Below are positions 9,601-17,986 of a stretch of 52,653 nt of DNA, piece after piece. The stretch covers positions 1 through 52,653 of the forward strand of contig JAAUZD010000055.1 in NCBI GenBank assembly GCA_014804785.1, read 5' to 3'. Both the position numbers and the translations under genes were made by a program. Origin of the DNA: Lachnospiraceae bacterium. GTDB taxonomy: Bacteria; Bacillota; Clostridia; Lachnospirales; Lachnospiraceae. Within the stretch, counting starts at the first letter, position 1; each line of letters starts with the position of its first letter. The notes beneath the pieces are model-generated. The model ran no database searches and had not been told where the DNA came from. It saw only the letters and a list, made by a program, of their open reading frames with translations.

Positions 9601-9948
9601 CTATCTCTCCCTGAAAAAATTCAGCGTCAAATCCGTACATGGTGGAATCATATCTTGATAGCTCTGTGCCCTTTCGATCTTGTATAGTTTTTTCTCAATT
9701 TCCGCAAAAAATCTGTTTTTGTTATCCTCGTCAATATTGCGGTACATCGGTATCCTGATACGGCGGCTGATTTCTACATCCGCCGCCTTTGCCTCAAAAA
9801 ACTGTACTTCCCCTACGATCCGGTTTGAAAATCTTGTGGATACTTCTGGTTTAGTTTTAGGTTCTCCTGATTCTGCGATTCCAAAAATCTTTACGACACC
9901 ATCATTAAATGTTTCAAACTGTCTGCTCCTAACTCTTGGCATAATCAT
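9601..9948 (-). CDS. Head closure/head-tail adaptor protein
   Basis: This 115-residue, beta-rich protein (MIMPRVRSRQFETFNDGVVK, then SNRIVGEVQFFEAKA and CTDLTLNFFRER) occupies the head-tail stopper slot between the gp6-like connector and the gp10-like protein. Stoppers of this class close the portal channel after packaging. It overlaps the connector gene by 20 bases. Family-level identity is inferred from gene order and size. Confidence 0.65.
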   Translation of the reverse strand: MIMPRVRSRQFETFNDGVVKIFGIAESGEPKTKPEVSTRFSNRIVGEVQFFEAKAADVEISRRIRIPMYRNIDEDNKNRFFAEIEKKLYKIERAQSYQDMIPPCTDLTLNFFRER

Positions 9949-10225
9949 CTACCTTTCTGCTTATCTGCAAAGAGACGATTTCCTCTTTATAGTTGGTCCA
10001 AAACTGCGGTGTCTCTCCGGCTCTCGCATACATGACATAGTCAAAAAGGAGTGCACGTTCCTGAGTTTCCTCAAGGAAATTGCACTCCCCTATTTTCCCG
10101 GATATGGCAGCCATTCCCCTCTTAATCATCCCTGCGATCTTCTTGTCCCCTTCCGGGTCCTTCCATGTGATATCCAGATAATTTTTCATATCCTTTAGGA
10201 GGGTCTTTTCTTCTTTGACTGTCAT
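9929..10225 (-). CDS. gp6-like head-tail connector
   Basis: This 98-residue, all-helical protein (MTVKEEKTLLKDMKNYLDIT, ALLFDYVMYARAGETPQFWT) matches the gp6-like head-tail connector family, which forms a ring below the portal. It directly follows the capsid gene and overlaps the head-closure gene. Confidence 0.8.
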   Translation of the reverse strand: MTVKEEKTLLKDMKNYLDITWKDPEGDKKIAGMIKRGMAAISGKIGECNFLEETQERALLFDYVMYARAGETPQFWTNYKEEIVSLQISRKVDDYAKS

Positions 10226-10232
10226 CCTTCTT

Positions 10233-11690
10233 TTACTCCTTTGTTACTGTCACTGTATAGGTTTCCGTTGCAGATCCATCTTTAACTGTAATGGTCACTG
10301 TGTTGGTACCTGTATTCCATGTTACCGCTCCGCCATTTGCCACATCCTTATCAGCAACTTTGATGTTTATATCTGCAGAACCGCTGAACGGAATCGCAGT
10401 GATCGTATTGCTTGCATTCTGGGTAGCTGCTGTATATGTCTTTGTATTGGCGTTAAATTCAGGTGAAAGCGTGAGGCTTCCAATCTTTATATTTGTCAAT
10501 GTTGCATCTTCTGTTTTTGCATCTGTCTCAGAAACAACATGAAAACGTGTCGGCTTTAAATCTGTGATATCCAGCACCTGAAAAGCATTATCGTCTTTTG
10601 CAAATCCGTTTGCATACATCTTGATGATATAGACTCTCTCGTCCTCTAGGAAATGATATTCGTCAGAATATTCAATCTTTCCATTCCTCGCCATTCCTAC
10701 TCCCAGAAAATACTTGGAGGCCATACCGTACACAGCCTTGCCCTCTGGAACTGCTGCGGACTGAATGATGTCTGCCGGAACAGGCAGTGTAGTTACATAT
10801 ACTCCGTCCGGCGTCAGCATTCTGGTTGCGGGCAACACCTTTTTCCAGTAATCCACCGGATTTACCACCATGATCAAATCCTTTACGGTTCTGGTTTGTC
10901 CGTTAGCGTTTCTGGCAATGATTGCCGTTACTTTTCCCATCTGCTCCATATCCAGATGCGTCATTTTTATTTCTTTTTTCATCGGGTATTCCCCGCCTGT
11001 GACCACAACACCTTCGCCTACCTGACGCATCATGCCAATCGGCATGTCTTTACCGTTTCCGTAGACTGCTCCATATTCTAGGCCATTGGAAAGCGCTTCG
11101 AGAAGTATCTGTCGGATATATTTATCCAGCCACGCAGGACCTAAATCTAACATAGCCTTGGCTACCGGCAGGAACGCGCTCAGCTTGTCCTGGGTAACAT
11201 CCACCTCCTTAAATCCAGAGGTCAGTTCCTCTATGATCTTAGCGGTCAGTTTGCCCCATGTGGCTCTCTGGTCTCCGTTGGTATTCATCATCATTCTGGT
11301 CAGCCCTGTTACTGTTGTTGCAGATAATTTTGCCAGCAGCGGATGATTCGTTGAAAGTTCTTCGAATACAGAATCAATAATAGTTTCCGGCATTACCACG
11401 TCTACATCATTAAGTGCCTGCTTTGGATCTGTCGATCTCATAGCCTCGATTATTTTCTCATAATATGCCTTTTCCTTGGAGGTCAGCTGACGCACGCCTC
11501 TCTGCGCAAGGATTGCAGCATCCTGTTCTGCCATTAATTCTTTCGCCTGTTCGAGAACATTTTCCTCAATCTTTTGACAAAGTTCAATAAATGATTCACT
11601 GAATGCCTTGGCATCATCATCCCTGATTGCCTGATTCATTTTTTCTACGATTTTGGCTTTTTCCATTGCTAATACATCTTTGTTTTTCAT
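10233..11690 (-). CDS. HK97-type major capsid protein with C-terminal Ig-like domain
   Basis: This is a 485-residue protein. An N-terminal helical, charged delta-like region (about residues 1-75) is followed by an HK97-fold core (about 85-395; TMPETIIDSVFEELSTNHPL-like segment, LIMVVNPVDYWKKVLP, FLGVGMARNGKIEYSDEYHF). A cadherin-like beta-sandwich follows (about 396-485; LTNIKIGSLTLSPEFNANTK and ending TATETYTVTV-like). Residues 1 to about 75 are probably removed by the adjacent protease. The extra domain would project from the capsid surface and may help virions stick to mucus or cells, as proposed for Ig-like phage domains. Order protease-capsid-connector is standard. Confidence 0.92.
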   Translation of the reverse strand: MKNKDVLAMEKAKIVEKMNQAIRDDDAKAFSESFIELCQKIEENVLEQAKELMAEQDAAILAQRGVRQLTSKEKAYYEKIIEAMRSTDPKQALNDVDVVMPETIIDSVFEELSTNHPLLAKLSATTVTGLTRMMMNTNGDQRATWGKLTAKIIEELTSGFKEVDVTQDKLSAFLPVAKAMLDLGPAWLDKYIRQILLEALSNGLEYGAVYGNGKDMPIGMMRQVGEGVVVTGGEYPMKKEIKMTHLDMEQMGKVTAIIARNANGQTRTVKDLIMVVNPVDYWKKVLPATRMLTPDGVYVTTLPVPADIIQSAAVPEGKAVYGMASKYFLGVGMARNGKIEYSDEYHFLEDERVYIIKMYANGFAKDDNAFQVLDITDLKPTRFHVVSETDAKTEDATLTNIKIGSLTLSPEFNANTKTYTAATQNASNTITAIPFSGSADINIKVADKDVANGGAVTWNTGTNTVTITVKDGSATETYTVTVTKE

Positions 11691-11705
11691 ATCTTTTCCC
11701 TTTCT

Positions 11706-12473
11706 TTACATATTTTTCATAACATTTGCCAGCTGGTTCATGAGTTTCTTCGGTGCAGGTACAGGATCCGGTTTGGCTGATTGACGAAGTTCCTGCATCT
11801 GTGTATGAAAATCTTTTATCTGCGCAACCAGATTTTCCATCTGCTGCACCTGCTGCCTTAGATTTTCCTGAGCACTCTGTGCATCCTCTTGAGATATACT
11901 GTAACTGTCGATTTCATCAATCAGTCCGTATTCCAGGCACTGATCCGGCGTCAAAAATGTTTCTGCCTCCATCATCTCGGCAAGCTGATTCTCTTCCAGC
12001 TTGGAACGTTCTAAGAATATCTTTCGGTTCGATTCCATCAGCACATCTAAGTCATCTGCTATTTTTCTGAGTTCTTTGGAATTTCCGCATGCTTCAATCC
12101 ATATTTCATGGACAAGTGCGGATGTCCCCATTCCCATAACCCTGTGATCGCATGCCTGCAAAATAACAAAAGCAACACTGTACGCGACTCCATCTACGTA
12201 TCCGGTCTTTTTACAGGCTTTCTGTTTCAGCTGATTATAAATCGCAACGCCTTCTTTTACAGAACCTCCGTTTGAGTTGATATGTAACTCAATCGTGTCT
12301 GTGTCTGGAATTGCTGCCAGCTGGTCCCTGAAAAACTTGGCTGACGTTTCAGAATCGTCATAACTCCATGTACTCCAGTTAAATTTTCCGTAAGCTGTCA
12401 CATCATCATAAATATACAGCTTATGAGTGTTGTTTCCTTCCTGCCGAAAGCAAAAATTAAACGGTTTTGTCAC
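11706..12473 (-). CDS. ClpP-type prohead protease
   Basis: This S14-type protease has the ClpP fold: LYIYDDVTAYG, INSNGGSVKEGVAIYNQL, catalytic serine in VDGVAYSVAF and histidine in SALVHEIW, followed by TFLTPDQCLEYGLIDEI. In this family it digests the scaffold and trims the capsid N-terminus during prohead maturation. The start chosen is GTG at 12473 (255 residues), because AAGGGGGTGA lies 5 bases upstream. A TTG at 12506 would add 11 residues inside the portal gene but has no ribosome site. A C-terminal coiled coil (about 195-235) may act as a scaffold-like segment. Confidence 0.88.
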   Translation of the reverse strand: MTKPFNFCFRQEGNNTHKLYIYDDVTAYGKFNWSTWSYDDSETSAKFFRDQLAAIPDTDTIELHINSNGGSVKEGVAIYNQLKQKACKKTGYVDGVAYSVAFVILQACDHRVMGMGTSALVHEIWIEACGNSKELRKIADDLDVLMESNRKIFLERSKLEENQLAEMMEAETFLTPDQCLEYGLIDEIDSYSISQEDAQSAQENLRQQVQQMENLVAQIKDFHTQMQELRQSAKPDPVPAPKKLMNQLANVMKNM

Positions 12474-13653
12474 TCTTCTCACCCCCTTCTTCTTTGAGAT
12501 AGTCAATTAACTCCTGTATAGTAGAATAATTTTTGGTCATGAAATGCTGATTAGCCCATGGTTCATCAATCTCAGTCTCTCCTATTGCGCGCAGAATCAT
12601 ATTTACAGTGTAGATGCCCGAACTGATAAGTTTGTCTACGGATGTTGCTATACCGAACATATCTATATGTTTGACCTTGGTAGTATCCACCCGCATATAT
12701 GTCCCATTTTTCATTTCACTTTTGCCTGTCCTCTTGCGGTTGATTTCCTGCATAAGCATATTCGCCAGCGGATCAAGGCAGAAAGTAAGCATTTCATCCA
12801 CCGCTTTACTCGTGTCCTGTACGTCCCCTTTGACCAATGACGGAGGTATGGAAAATCCCCTGGCTGTAAAATCAAAAATATCATCATACTGGTGCTTGAT
12901 ATCCCTTGATGTCCCTTCGTTGTAGGTTTTTGAGCCTAAATCTGTATATTTATATCCCTCATACAATGGCAGGACCGCATTTGAACTGCTGAAAAATAAT
13001 TTAAAGTATTCATTCATCAATTTTGTTAGTTTTTCATCAAAATTCTTATCGCTTTGCGCCAATGCAGAAATTTCCACTATTCCCCTGCTGCCTCTGCTTT
13101 TCAAATATGATTTCTCGGAATAATCAATCATTTTGATGTATGAATTATATAAACCGTGAATAACCAGATTGACATTCTGATTGTTTAGTTTCCAGTGCAT
13201 CACTTCCTTGGCTCTGAATGCTCCTGAAAACTGATATTCATCTACCGCTACATCACTATATGTGTCGCCATATAAAGTGTCATGCGTCACTGTAAAGCTA
13301 TCTGCCACAAAAAGCTGACCACCATACCCCTCTACAATCAGCAGTTCATTTTTCCGGAATAGCTGCTCCATTGCCTTGCTTATGAATTCTGCTTTATTCT
13401 GGTTCCGGTTTGGCTCGTAATTCCAGAGATAATATTCATCCTCAAAAATTTCCTTGCCCTGATGAAAAGTTCTGAATTCGCATTTTGTCAGTGCGTTAGC
13501 AATCTTGCTAACACATGCCCAGAAAGCCAATTCACGCAGACATATTTCTTGTGCAGCCTCCCTTATCTGTTGATCCGTGATTTCTATGGCGGTCACTTTC
13601 TCCGTCTCAGGCGTTTCCCTGCTCCTGAAAAGCCTTTTTATACTAAATCCCAC
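12457..13653 (-). CDS. Portal protein (HK97 family)
   Basis: This 398-residue protein has typical portal features: MGFSIKRLFRSRETPETEK start, FWACVSKIANALTKCEFRTF, LWNYEPNRNQNKAEF, GFSIPPSLVKGD and a C-terminal NMILRAIGETEIDEPWANQ. The portal forms the dodecameric gate for DNA packaging and ejection and is the dock for the terminase. The GTG start lies behind AAAGGAGGAAAACT. It overlaps the protease gene, showing tight coupling of packaging and head genes. Confidence 0.92.
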   Translation of the reverse strand: MGFSIKRLFRSRETPETEKVTAIEITDQQIREAAQEICLRELAFWACVSKIANALTKCEFRTFHQGKEIFEDEYYLWNYEPNRNQNKAEFISKAMEQLFRKNELLIVEGYGGQLFVADSFTVTHDTLYGDTYSDVAVDEYQFSGAFRAKEVMHWKLNNQNVNLVIHGLYNSYIKMIDYSEKSYLKSRGSRGIVEISALAQSDKNFDEKLTKLMNEYFKLFFSSSNAVLPLYEGYKYTDLGSKTYNEGTSRDIKHQYDDIFDFTARGFSIPPSLVKGDVQDTSKAVDEMLTFCLDPLANMLMQEINRKRTGKSEMKNGTYMRVDTTKVKHIDMFGIATSVDKLISSGIYTVNMILRAIGETEIDEPWANQHFMTKNYSTIQELIDYLKEEGGEKSDKTV

Positions 13654-13671
13654 AGTTTTCCTCCTTTTTCT

Positions 13672-15363
13672 CTAATATGTGTATACACCTAAATCCGGTG
13701 TATTTGTTGCCTGCGCATATGGTATGGCATCCTCTATGACCATGGATGCCACCACTGCCATGAATGGATCGGTTTTTCTGGATTTTGCTTCCATTTTTCC
13801 GTATACAAAATTACCGATATCTGCATCATCCTCTTTTCCTACTTTGCGCCCATATCTTATCATCTTTGTATTGTTCACCGCCCATCTTAGCGTAGGATTA
13901 TCGCCCCAGAAAAAATAATCATTTGCAAAGCAGCTGTCTATTACCGGCGCTACTTTCATGATGTCACTAGGTCTTACCATTTTTAGGTTTTTATAAATTT
14001 TGGCGTCAAAACCTATTGCCCGCAGGTATTGCGCCAATAGTGCATACCTAAAATCATCTATCGCTATCATTTTTATACAATAAAATTCCATTTGCATTGC
14101 AATGTAGTCTGTAATTATACTGGGGTGAATTTCTACGTCATCTACCAAATCTATCAGCCCTCTTTTCGCCCATTCTTTCCACGGACATTTCAGTCTCGGA
14201 ATATCTTTTGACTTTAGACACATCCACGAATGATTAAGATCATACCGGAAATCACCCTCTCTGAAATGCAGATTGACCGATACCATATCTGTGAGCATTG
14301 AATAGTCAATGCCGCAGGTGCAGATTCTTCCCTGTAACTCTGGCACCGGCTTGTTGGTCGCTTTAATTTTTTCATAGTCACATACCTTTACTTCGTTGGA
14401 ACCATCCGGCAGATTCATTCTCTTTGTCATAAATGACGTAAGTCTTTCCGGATGTTTAACCCACTCTCTGTACTCTTTCCGTGTTTCAGCCATAAGAGTT
14501 GGCAGATATGGCAAAGAGGGATTTGCTTTTTCCCAGTTCGCTTCATCATGAACCTCGTCTTTGCTGTCCAGACGACAAATAAAAGGCAGTAATCCATTAT
14601 CCGGATCACCGCCAAACAATATTTCTTCTGATGTGTCCAGGAGATCATCTAACGGGCCTTCCCGAACATCTCCTTGAGTTGTGTAATAGGACCGCCGTGG
14701 ATGCTGCTTTTTACCCAGACCAGTTGTAAATACATTGATATTTTTATAATCTTCATATTGATGGATCTCGTTAAATACCACAAGACCGGAACGGAGTCCA
14801 TCTTTTCCCCCGGGGTTATTCGTTCTTCCCAGAATGGTGCTTTTGGTATCCAGCCCTATTACTTTTTCTGTAGTCCAATAAAAAAAGCGCCTCAGCTTTT
14901 TTAAAAATTGTGGCTGCTCAAGAGCTGCCACAATATCTTTCACCGGGCGTATAGCCTGTTCTTCATTGTTTGCACATATATCAACATCATATTCACGTAT
15001 TCCATTGTACGGAGATATCAGCGCTATACTCTCCAACGCAATGGTTCCGTCTTTTCCAGCCCCACGACCTATCAGACAAAACAGATCCGTCCAGCGTGGT
15101 GTTCCGGAATCTCTCCAATAAGTACAATCATGCAGCCCAATCACAAACTGCTGCCATGGAAATATCTGATCGTACGGAAAGTATTTTGCCAGTCCCAAAT
15201 AATCTGTTAACTGCTCCTGATCGACGTAAATATCTTCGTTTTCAAAGCAATATCGGATATGGGCTACCAGTGCTTTCACTTCTTTCGAAGTGCGAATTTC
15301 CCCGTTTTCCACGGATTCCATAAATGCTTCTATGCGCGGATCACAATTTGTCATCTGCATCAT
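13672..15363 (-). CDS. Terminase large subunit
   Basis: This 563-residue packaging motor has the Walker A-like CLIGRGAGKDG at about residue 97, the Walker B-like LVVFNEIH, and a C-terminal RNase H-fold nuclease start (CTCGIDYSMLTD) with later acidic residues (IAIDDFRY, DADIGNF). It translocates DNA into the prohead and cuts the concatemer. It follows a P27-type small subunit, an arrangement typical of cos-type HK97-like phages. Starts at 15363 (ATG) or 15354 (ATG) are both possible; AAAGGA precedes them. Confidence 0.94.
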   Translation of the reverse strand: MMQMTNCDPRIEAFMESVENGEIRTSKEVKALVAHIRYCFENEDIYVDQEQLTDYLGLAKYFPYDQIFPWQQFVIGLHDCTYWRDSGTPRWTDLFCLIGRGAGKDGTIALESIALISPYNGIREYDVDICANNEEQAIRPVKDIVAALEQPQFLKKLRRFFYWTTEKVIGLDTKSTILGRTNNPGGKDGLRSGLVVFNEIHQYEDYKNINVFTTGLGKKQHPRRSYYTTQGDVREGPLDDLLDTSEEILFGGDPDNGLLPFICRLDSKDEVHDEANWEKANPSLPYLPTLMAETRKEYREWVKHPERLTSFMTKRMNLPDGSNEVKVCDYEKIKATNKPVPELQGRICTCGIDYSMLTDMVSVNLHFREGDFRYDLNHSWMCLKSKDIPRLKCPWKEWAKRGLIDLVDDVEIHPSIITDYIAMQMEFYCIKMIAIDDFRYALLAQYLRAIGFDAKIYKNLKMVRPSDIMKVAPVIDSCFANDYFFWGDNPTLRWAVNNTKMIRYGRKVGKEDDADIGNFVYGKMEAKSRKTDPFMAVVASMVIEDAIPYAQATNTPDLGVYTY

Positions 15364-15655
15364 CCTTTATTGTCTTGTCTGTTGTCAGTCCTAATTTTTC
15401 CAAGATTAACAGCATCTGTTTGTTGACAGCCACCAAATCCTTTACAGACTGGTTCTGTTTTATGATCATGGCTTTTCCCGAAGCGGATGGAGCTTCGTAA
15501 GATACTCCCCTCTTATTTATGTCTGCCTTTAACTTTTTTTTGATGGTATAGAGGGCCATATAATCTTCCAGAAGGTCGGAAAAAACAGAAATGTCCGCCT
15601 GCTTTTTTTTCAGCTGATCTTGTAGACTTTGCAATATATCACTCTTTTTTTCCAC
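15341..15655 (-). CDS. Terminase small subunit (P27 family)
   Basis: This 104-residue, highly charged helical protein (MEKKSDILQSLQDQLKKKQA, SVKDLVAVNKQMLLILEKLG, KTIKDDADDKL) matches the P27-type small terminase family. It recognises the packaging site and loads the large subunit. The GTG start lies 10 bases after GGAGG. It overlaps the large subunit start by 23 bases. Confidence 0.85.
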   Translation of the reverse strand: MEKKSDILQSLQDQLKKKQADISVFSDLLEDYMALYTIKKKLKADINKRGVSYEAPSASGKAMIIKQNQSVKDLVAVNKQMLLILEKLGLTTDKTIKDDADDKL

Positions 15656-15771
15656 CGCGTTTCTGCCTCCATTTTTTTATTTTTTTATCACGCGCGACTC
15701 GCGCGGAATTGTCGTGGGTATCGTGCGGTCTCTCGCATTAAAATTAAAACGCGATTTTTTCAGACCGGGGG
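15656..15771. other. Gap with GC-rich inverted repeat; candidate cos/packaging site
   Basis: Between the HNH and small terminase genes lies CGCGCGA-C-TCGCGCG (15691-15705), a perfect 7-bp inverted repeat of unusual GC richness for this genome. CGTGGGTATCGTGCGG follows it, and GACCGGGGGTC lies at 15763-15773 beside the HNH stop. Cos sites of HK97-like phages often lie near HNH/terS. Assignment as cos is inference from location and composition. Confidence 0.35.
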
Positions 15772-16116
15772 TCAATCCCATCTTTCTTCTGTCAAAGGTT
15801 TCTTATCCTCTGGCTTTCGATATCCATGTACAGCTTCATGACAGTCTCGACACAAACTGATTAGATTTCTTTTCTTTATTCCCCCCTGCTCATACCATAT
15901 TTCCAGCGCCAATTCTGGATGCCGCTTCACACGGTTAATATGGTGCACAGTTGTAGCTTTCTTATATATTTTGTTTTTTCTTCTACATCGCTGACATTCC
16001 TTATGATCCATTTCTAACACATCTTTGCGAATCCTTTTCCACGGTCCCCAAATATAAAATTCATGTATGTCCTTGCGGATACATTGTTTTACATATTCAA
16101 TTTCTTCATTGCTCAT
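15772..16116 (-). CDS. HNH endonuclease beside terminase
   Basis: This 114-residue protein has zinc-binding CQRC..., the HNH core VHHINRVKRHPELAL, LISLCRDCHEAVHG, and a helical N-terminus. In many HK97-like phages an HNH nuclease next to terminase is needed for cos cleavage and DNA packaging. The ATG start has no clear ribosome site and lies 7 bases after a strong stem-loop, so expression may be coupled or reduced. Confidence 0.9.
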   Translation of the reverse strand: MSNEEIEYVKQCIRKDIHEFYIWGPWKRIRKDVLEMDHKECQRCRRKNKIYKKATTVHHINRVKRHPELALEIWYEQGGIKKRNLISLCRDCHEAVHGYRKPEDKKPLTEERWD

Positions 16117-16123
16117 GTATTTA

Positions 16124-16165
16124 AAGGGGCTGTCACGCTAATATCAACTAGCGCGACAGCCCCTT
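16124..16165 (-). terminator. Strong 16-bp stem-loop upstream of the HNH gene
   Basis: Sixteen-base arms 16124-16139 (AAGGGGCTGTCACGCT) and 16150-16165 (AGCGCGACAGCCCCTT) are complementary at all but one position. The exception is a G-U wobble in the minus-strand RNA but an A-C mismatch in the plus strand, so the RNA fold was kept on the minus strand. Only TTT follows, so it may be an attenuator or mRNA-end stabiliser rather than a full terminator. Confidence 0.6.
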
Positions 16166-16183
16166 CTCCTTTTTTTTATTTTT

Positions 16184-16489
16184 TTAAATAAAAACATTAT
16201 CACCATGTTTCTGTAGTTCCTTGACGTATAATTCACGCATACGCTTCTCTTCTTTCACTATTCGCTTTCTTTTGCTGCGTGAAGGAACACCCTGTAGCTT
16301 CTTTTTCATATCTTCTGTCATAACCGAATATACATAAATCTTTCCGCAGGACGGACAGGCAAATGCCCCTACATAGACAGGCTGCCCAAATAATGCGATT
16401 CCATCCTCCCGCGCCATTATTTCCTTGATTGCAGGTTTGAAAATCTGCCCACACTGGTTACAATATATATTATTCTTAGTGGTATCCAT
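16184..16489 (-). CDS. Small zinc-ribbon phage protein
   Basis: This protein of about 101 residues has two zinc-binding pairs, CNQC and CPSC, about 32 residues apart, and a strongly basic C-terminal half (SRSKRKRIVKEEKRMRELYV). That fits nucleic-acid binding, but the function is unknown. ATG at 16489 is chosen because AGAAGGAA precedes it; an upstream GTG at 16510 overlaps that site. It is the first gene after the candidate late promoter. Confidence 0.7.
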   Translation of the reverse strand: MDTTKNNIYCNQCGQIFKPAIKEIMAREDGIALFGQPVYVGAFACPSCGKIYVYSVMTEDMKKKLQGVPSRSKRKRIVKEEKRMRELYVKELQKHGDNVFI

Positions 16490-16574
16490 GATTAGATTCC
16501 TTCTAGGCACTTCAAATGTGTTTAAAATTGGTACTGCACCTCTTTAATGATTTTTATGTTACACCTTTGGTTAT

Positions 16575-16603
16575 TTTACATTTTAACATATTGAATCCGT
16601 CAA
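16575..16603 (-). promoter_or_regulatory. Candidate late promoter
   Basis: On the minus strand, TTGACG (16603-16598) and TGTAAA (16580-16575) are separated by 17 bases in the gap after the late regulator gene and before the packaging/head genes. Location suggests the start of the late transcript, possibly dependent on the regulator just upstream. Confidence 0.5.
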
Positions 16604-16614
16604 AACCGTCGTTT

Positions 16615-17073
16615 TTAATTTTTTTCTAAAAATCTTTCATGCTTTCGTCTGCAGCTGTCTGCTGTGTACTCATTCTTTTTGTCTAAAGCATTCATTCTAG
16701 AGGCTACCTGTACCCAGTTTAAGTCTTCGATGTAATACAATGTTAATATGCTCCGCATTTCCAAATTGTTTATTTGGGATATGTATTCCTCTACCTGTGT
16801 CACGAGCTCAAGAAGGTTTTGTTCTTCGCGGAGAAGATTTTCTCTTCTCTTTTCCAAAATTGATTTGATTTCCTTATATTCTTTATGTGGAAAACCTGCT
16901 ATAGTTACTGTTCCAAGAGGTTTCTTTCTCTTTCTGCCGCAGGTTACAACATCCGTTGTATAGTAACCACGCTCATTCATTTTTGCAATCCGGTCTTCTA
17001 AGCGCATCACATTTTGCCTGAGAATTTTTATCCTAGATAATGTCTTGCTATATTGTATTAATAACTCCTTCAT
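16615..17073 (-). CDS. RinA/ArpU-like late gene transcriptional regulator
   Basis: This protein of about 152 residues has an N-terminal coiled-coil region (MKELLIQYSKTLSRIKILRQ and on) and a C-terminal sigma-70 region-4-like helix-turn-helix (RSILTLYYIEDLNWVQVASR, DSCRRKHERF). Proteins of this type activate late packaging and structural genes in Gram-positive siphoviruses. The ATG at 17073 follows GAGGAGGACAC; an in-frame start at 17112 lacks a site. It lies directly upstream of the candidate late promoter, as expected for a late switch. Confidence 0.78.
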   Translation of the reverse strand: MKELLIQYSKTLSRIKILRQNVMRLEDRIAKMNERGYYTTDVVTCGRKRKKPLGTVTIAGFPHKEYKEIKSILEKRRENLLREEQNLLELVTQVEEYISQINNLEMRSILTLYYIEDLNWVQVASRMNALDKKNEYTADSCRRKHERFLEKN

Positions 17074-17144
17074 GTGTCCTCCTCGCATGCCTGCTGCCTC
17101 TGGCAAGTTCAATACCTACCCCGTTTTATACACCTGCTGCCGCA

Positions 17145-17498
17145 TCATCTATTTAAATTTGAGTTGCATTTTCCTCCATATGTTTCGCTTTCCAATCGTC
17201 TCAATACGCAATCATCTTTCCCTATACTTAAATAGCATTCCTGGCAATCAGAATCCTCATTGCAATTGTAAACTGCTTTCGCAGCCTCTTTAATTGCTTT
17301 GTTCAGCTGCTCCTGAGTATAATATATTCCTCCACTGTGTAAGGCAGGTGTGATAATCCTTTCATAACACTGCTTGGATACGATTTTGCAAACCTGTTCT
17401 GCTCCATCTTTCCTTTTGATCTCAAACATTCCATTTTCGTATTTGAAAATGTACCAGATTATTAAATTTTTAATTAGTTGCCGAATACGCTTTAACAT
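17145..17498 (-). CDS. Hypothetical phage protein
   Basis: This 117-residue protein has a basic, hydrophobic N-terminus (MLKRIRQLIKNLIIWYIFKY), a middle helix and a cysteine-rich C-terminus (CNEDSDCQEC, C..L). The cysteines may bind metal. The start follows GGAGGATAAATAATC. No family was recognised. It belongs to the run of short accessory genes between the replication block and the late regulator. Confidence 0.65.
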   Translation of the reverse strand: MLKRIRQLIKNLIIWYIFKYENGMFEIKRKDGAEQVCKIVSKQCYERIITPALHSGGIYYTQEQLNKAIKEAAKAVYNCNEDSDCQECYLSIGKDDCVLRRLESETYGGKCNSNLNR

Positions 17499-17504
17499 GA
17501 TTAT

Positions 17505-17708
17505 TTATCCTCCATTGTTTCTAATTTCAATTACCTTTGCTTTTACTGGATATGCAAACTTAACCTTTTGACCGCAATATGGGCAGTTGGAGTAATCTTC
17601 CGATATGGGCATGCCACATTTCTTATTTGGACACTGCCACTCATTATGTCGTTCACCATGGAAGAATGTACATCCAGTCCAATATGCTAATTTACGAATT
17701 ATCTTCAT
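17505..17708 (-). CDS. Zinc-ribbon protein
   Basis: This 67-residue protein has CPNKKC and CPYC zinc-binding pairs 17 residues apart, flanked by basic residues. The start follows GAGGAAAACAG and overlaps the preceding gene by 17 bases. Zinc ribbons of this size in phages usually bind nucleic acid or partner proteins; the exact role is unknown. Confidence 0.68.
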   Translation of the reverse strand: MKIIRKLAYWTGCTFFHGERHNEWQCPNKKCGMPISEDYSNCPYCGQKVKFAYPVKAKVIEIRNNGG

Positions 17709-17967
17709 CTGTTTTCCTCATTTCCGCTTTTACAATTCCAATTGCCCTGTCAATTTTTATATCTGTTCTTTCTGACATCAAGCTACCATCTTCACGATAC
17801 ATAGGGTTCTTTTCTTTTTCAAACTGCTCCACAACCTTATCCATGTCATAGGCGGTAGGCTGTGAATCAATAAGGCTCTGCGCTGCCTCTCGCGTATCTT
17901 TGGCAAAATCAGATTGCCCTTTGAATACCTCATTAAAATCTATTTTATCTGCATCAATCAGTCTCAT
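17692..17967 (-). CDS. Hypothetical phage protein (RLIDADKI type)
   Basis: This 91-residue protein begins MRLIDADKIDFNEVF, a start seen widely in small Clostridia phage proteins of unknown function, and has IDSQPTAYDMDKVVEQFE in the middle. ATG at 17967 is chosen for GGAGGTGTAT just upstream. Helical and charged; no domain is assigned. Confidence 0.68.
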   Translation of the reverse strand: MRLIDADKIDFNEVFKGQSDFAKDTREAAQSLIDSQPTAYDMDKVVEQFEKEKNPMYREDGSLMSERTDIKIDRAIGIVKAEMRKTDEDNS

Positions 17968-17986
17968 ATACACCTCCACTAACCAC

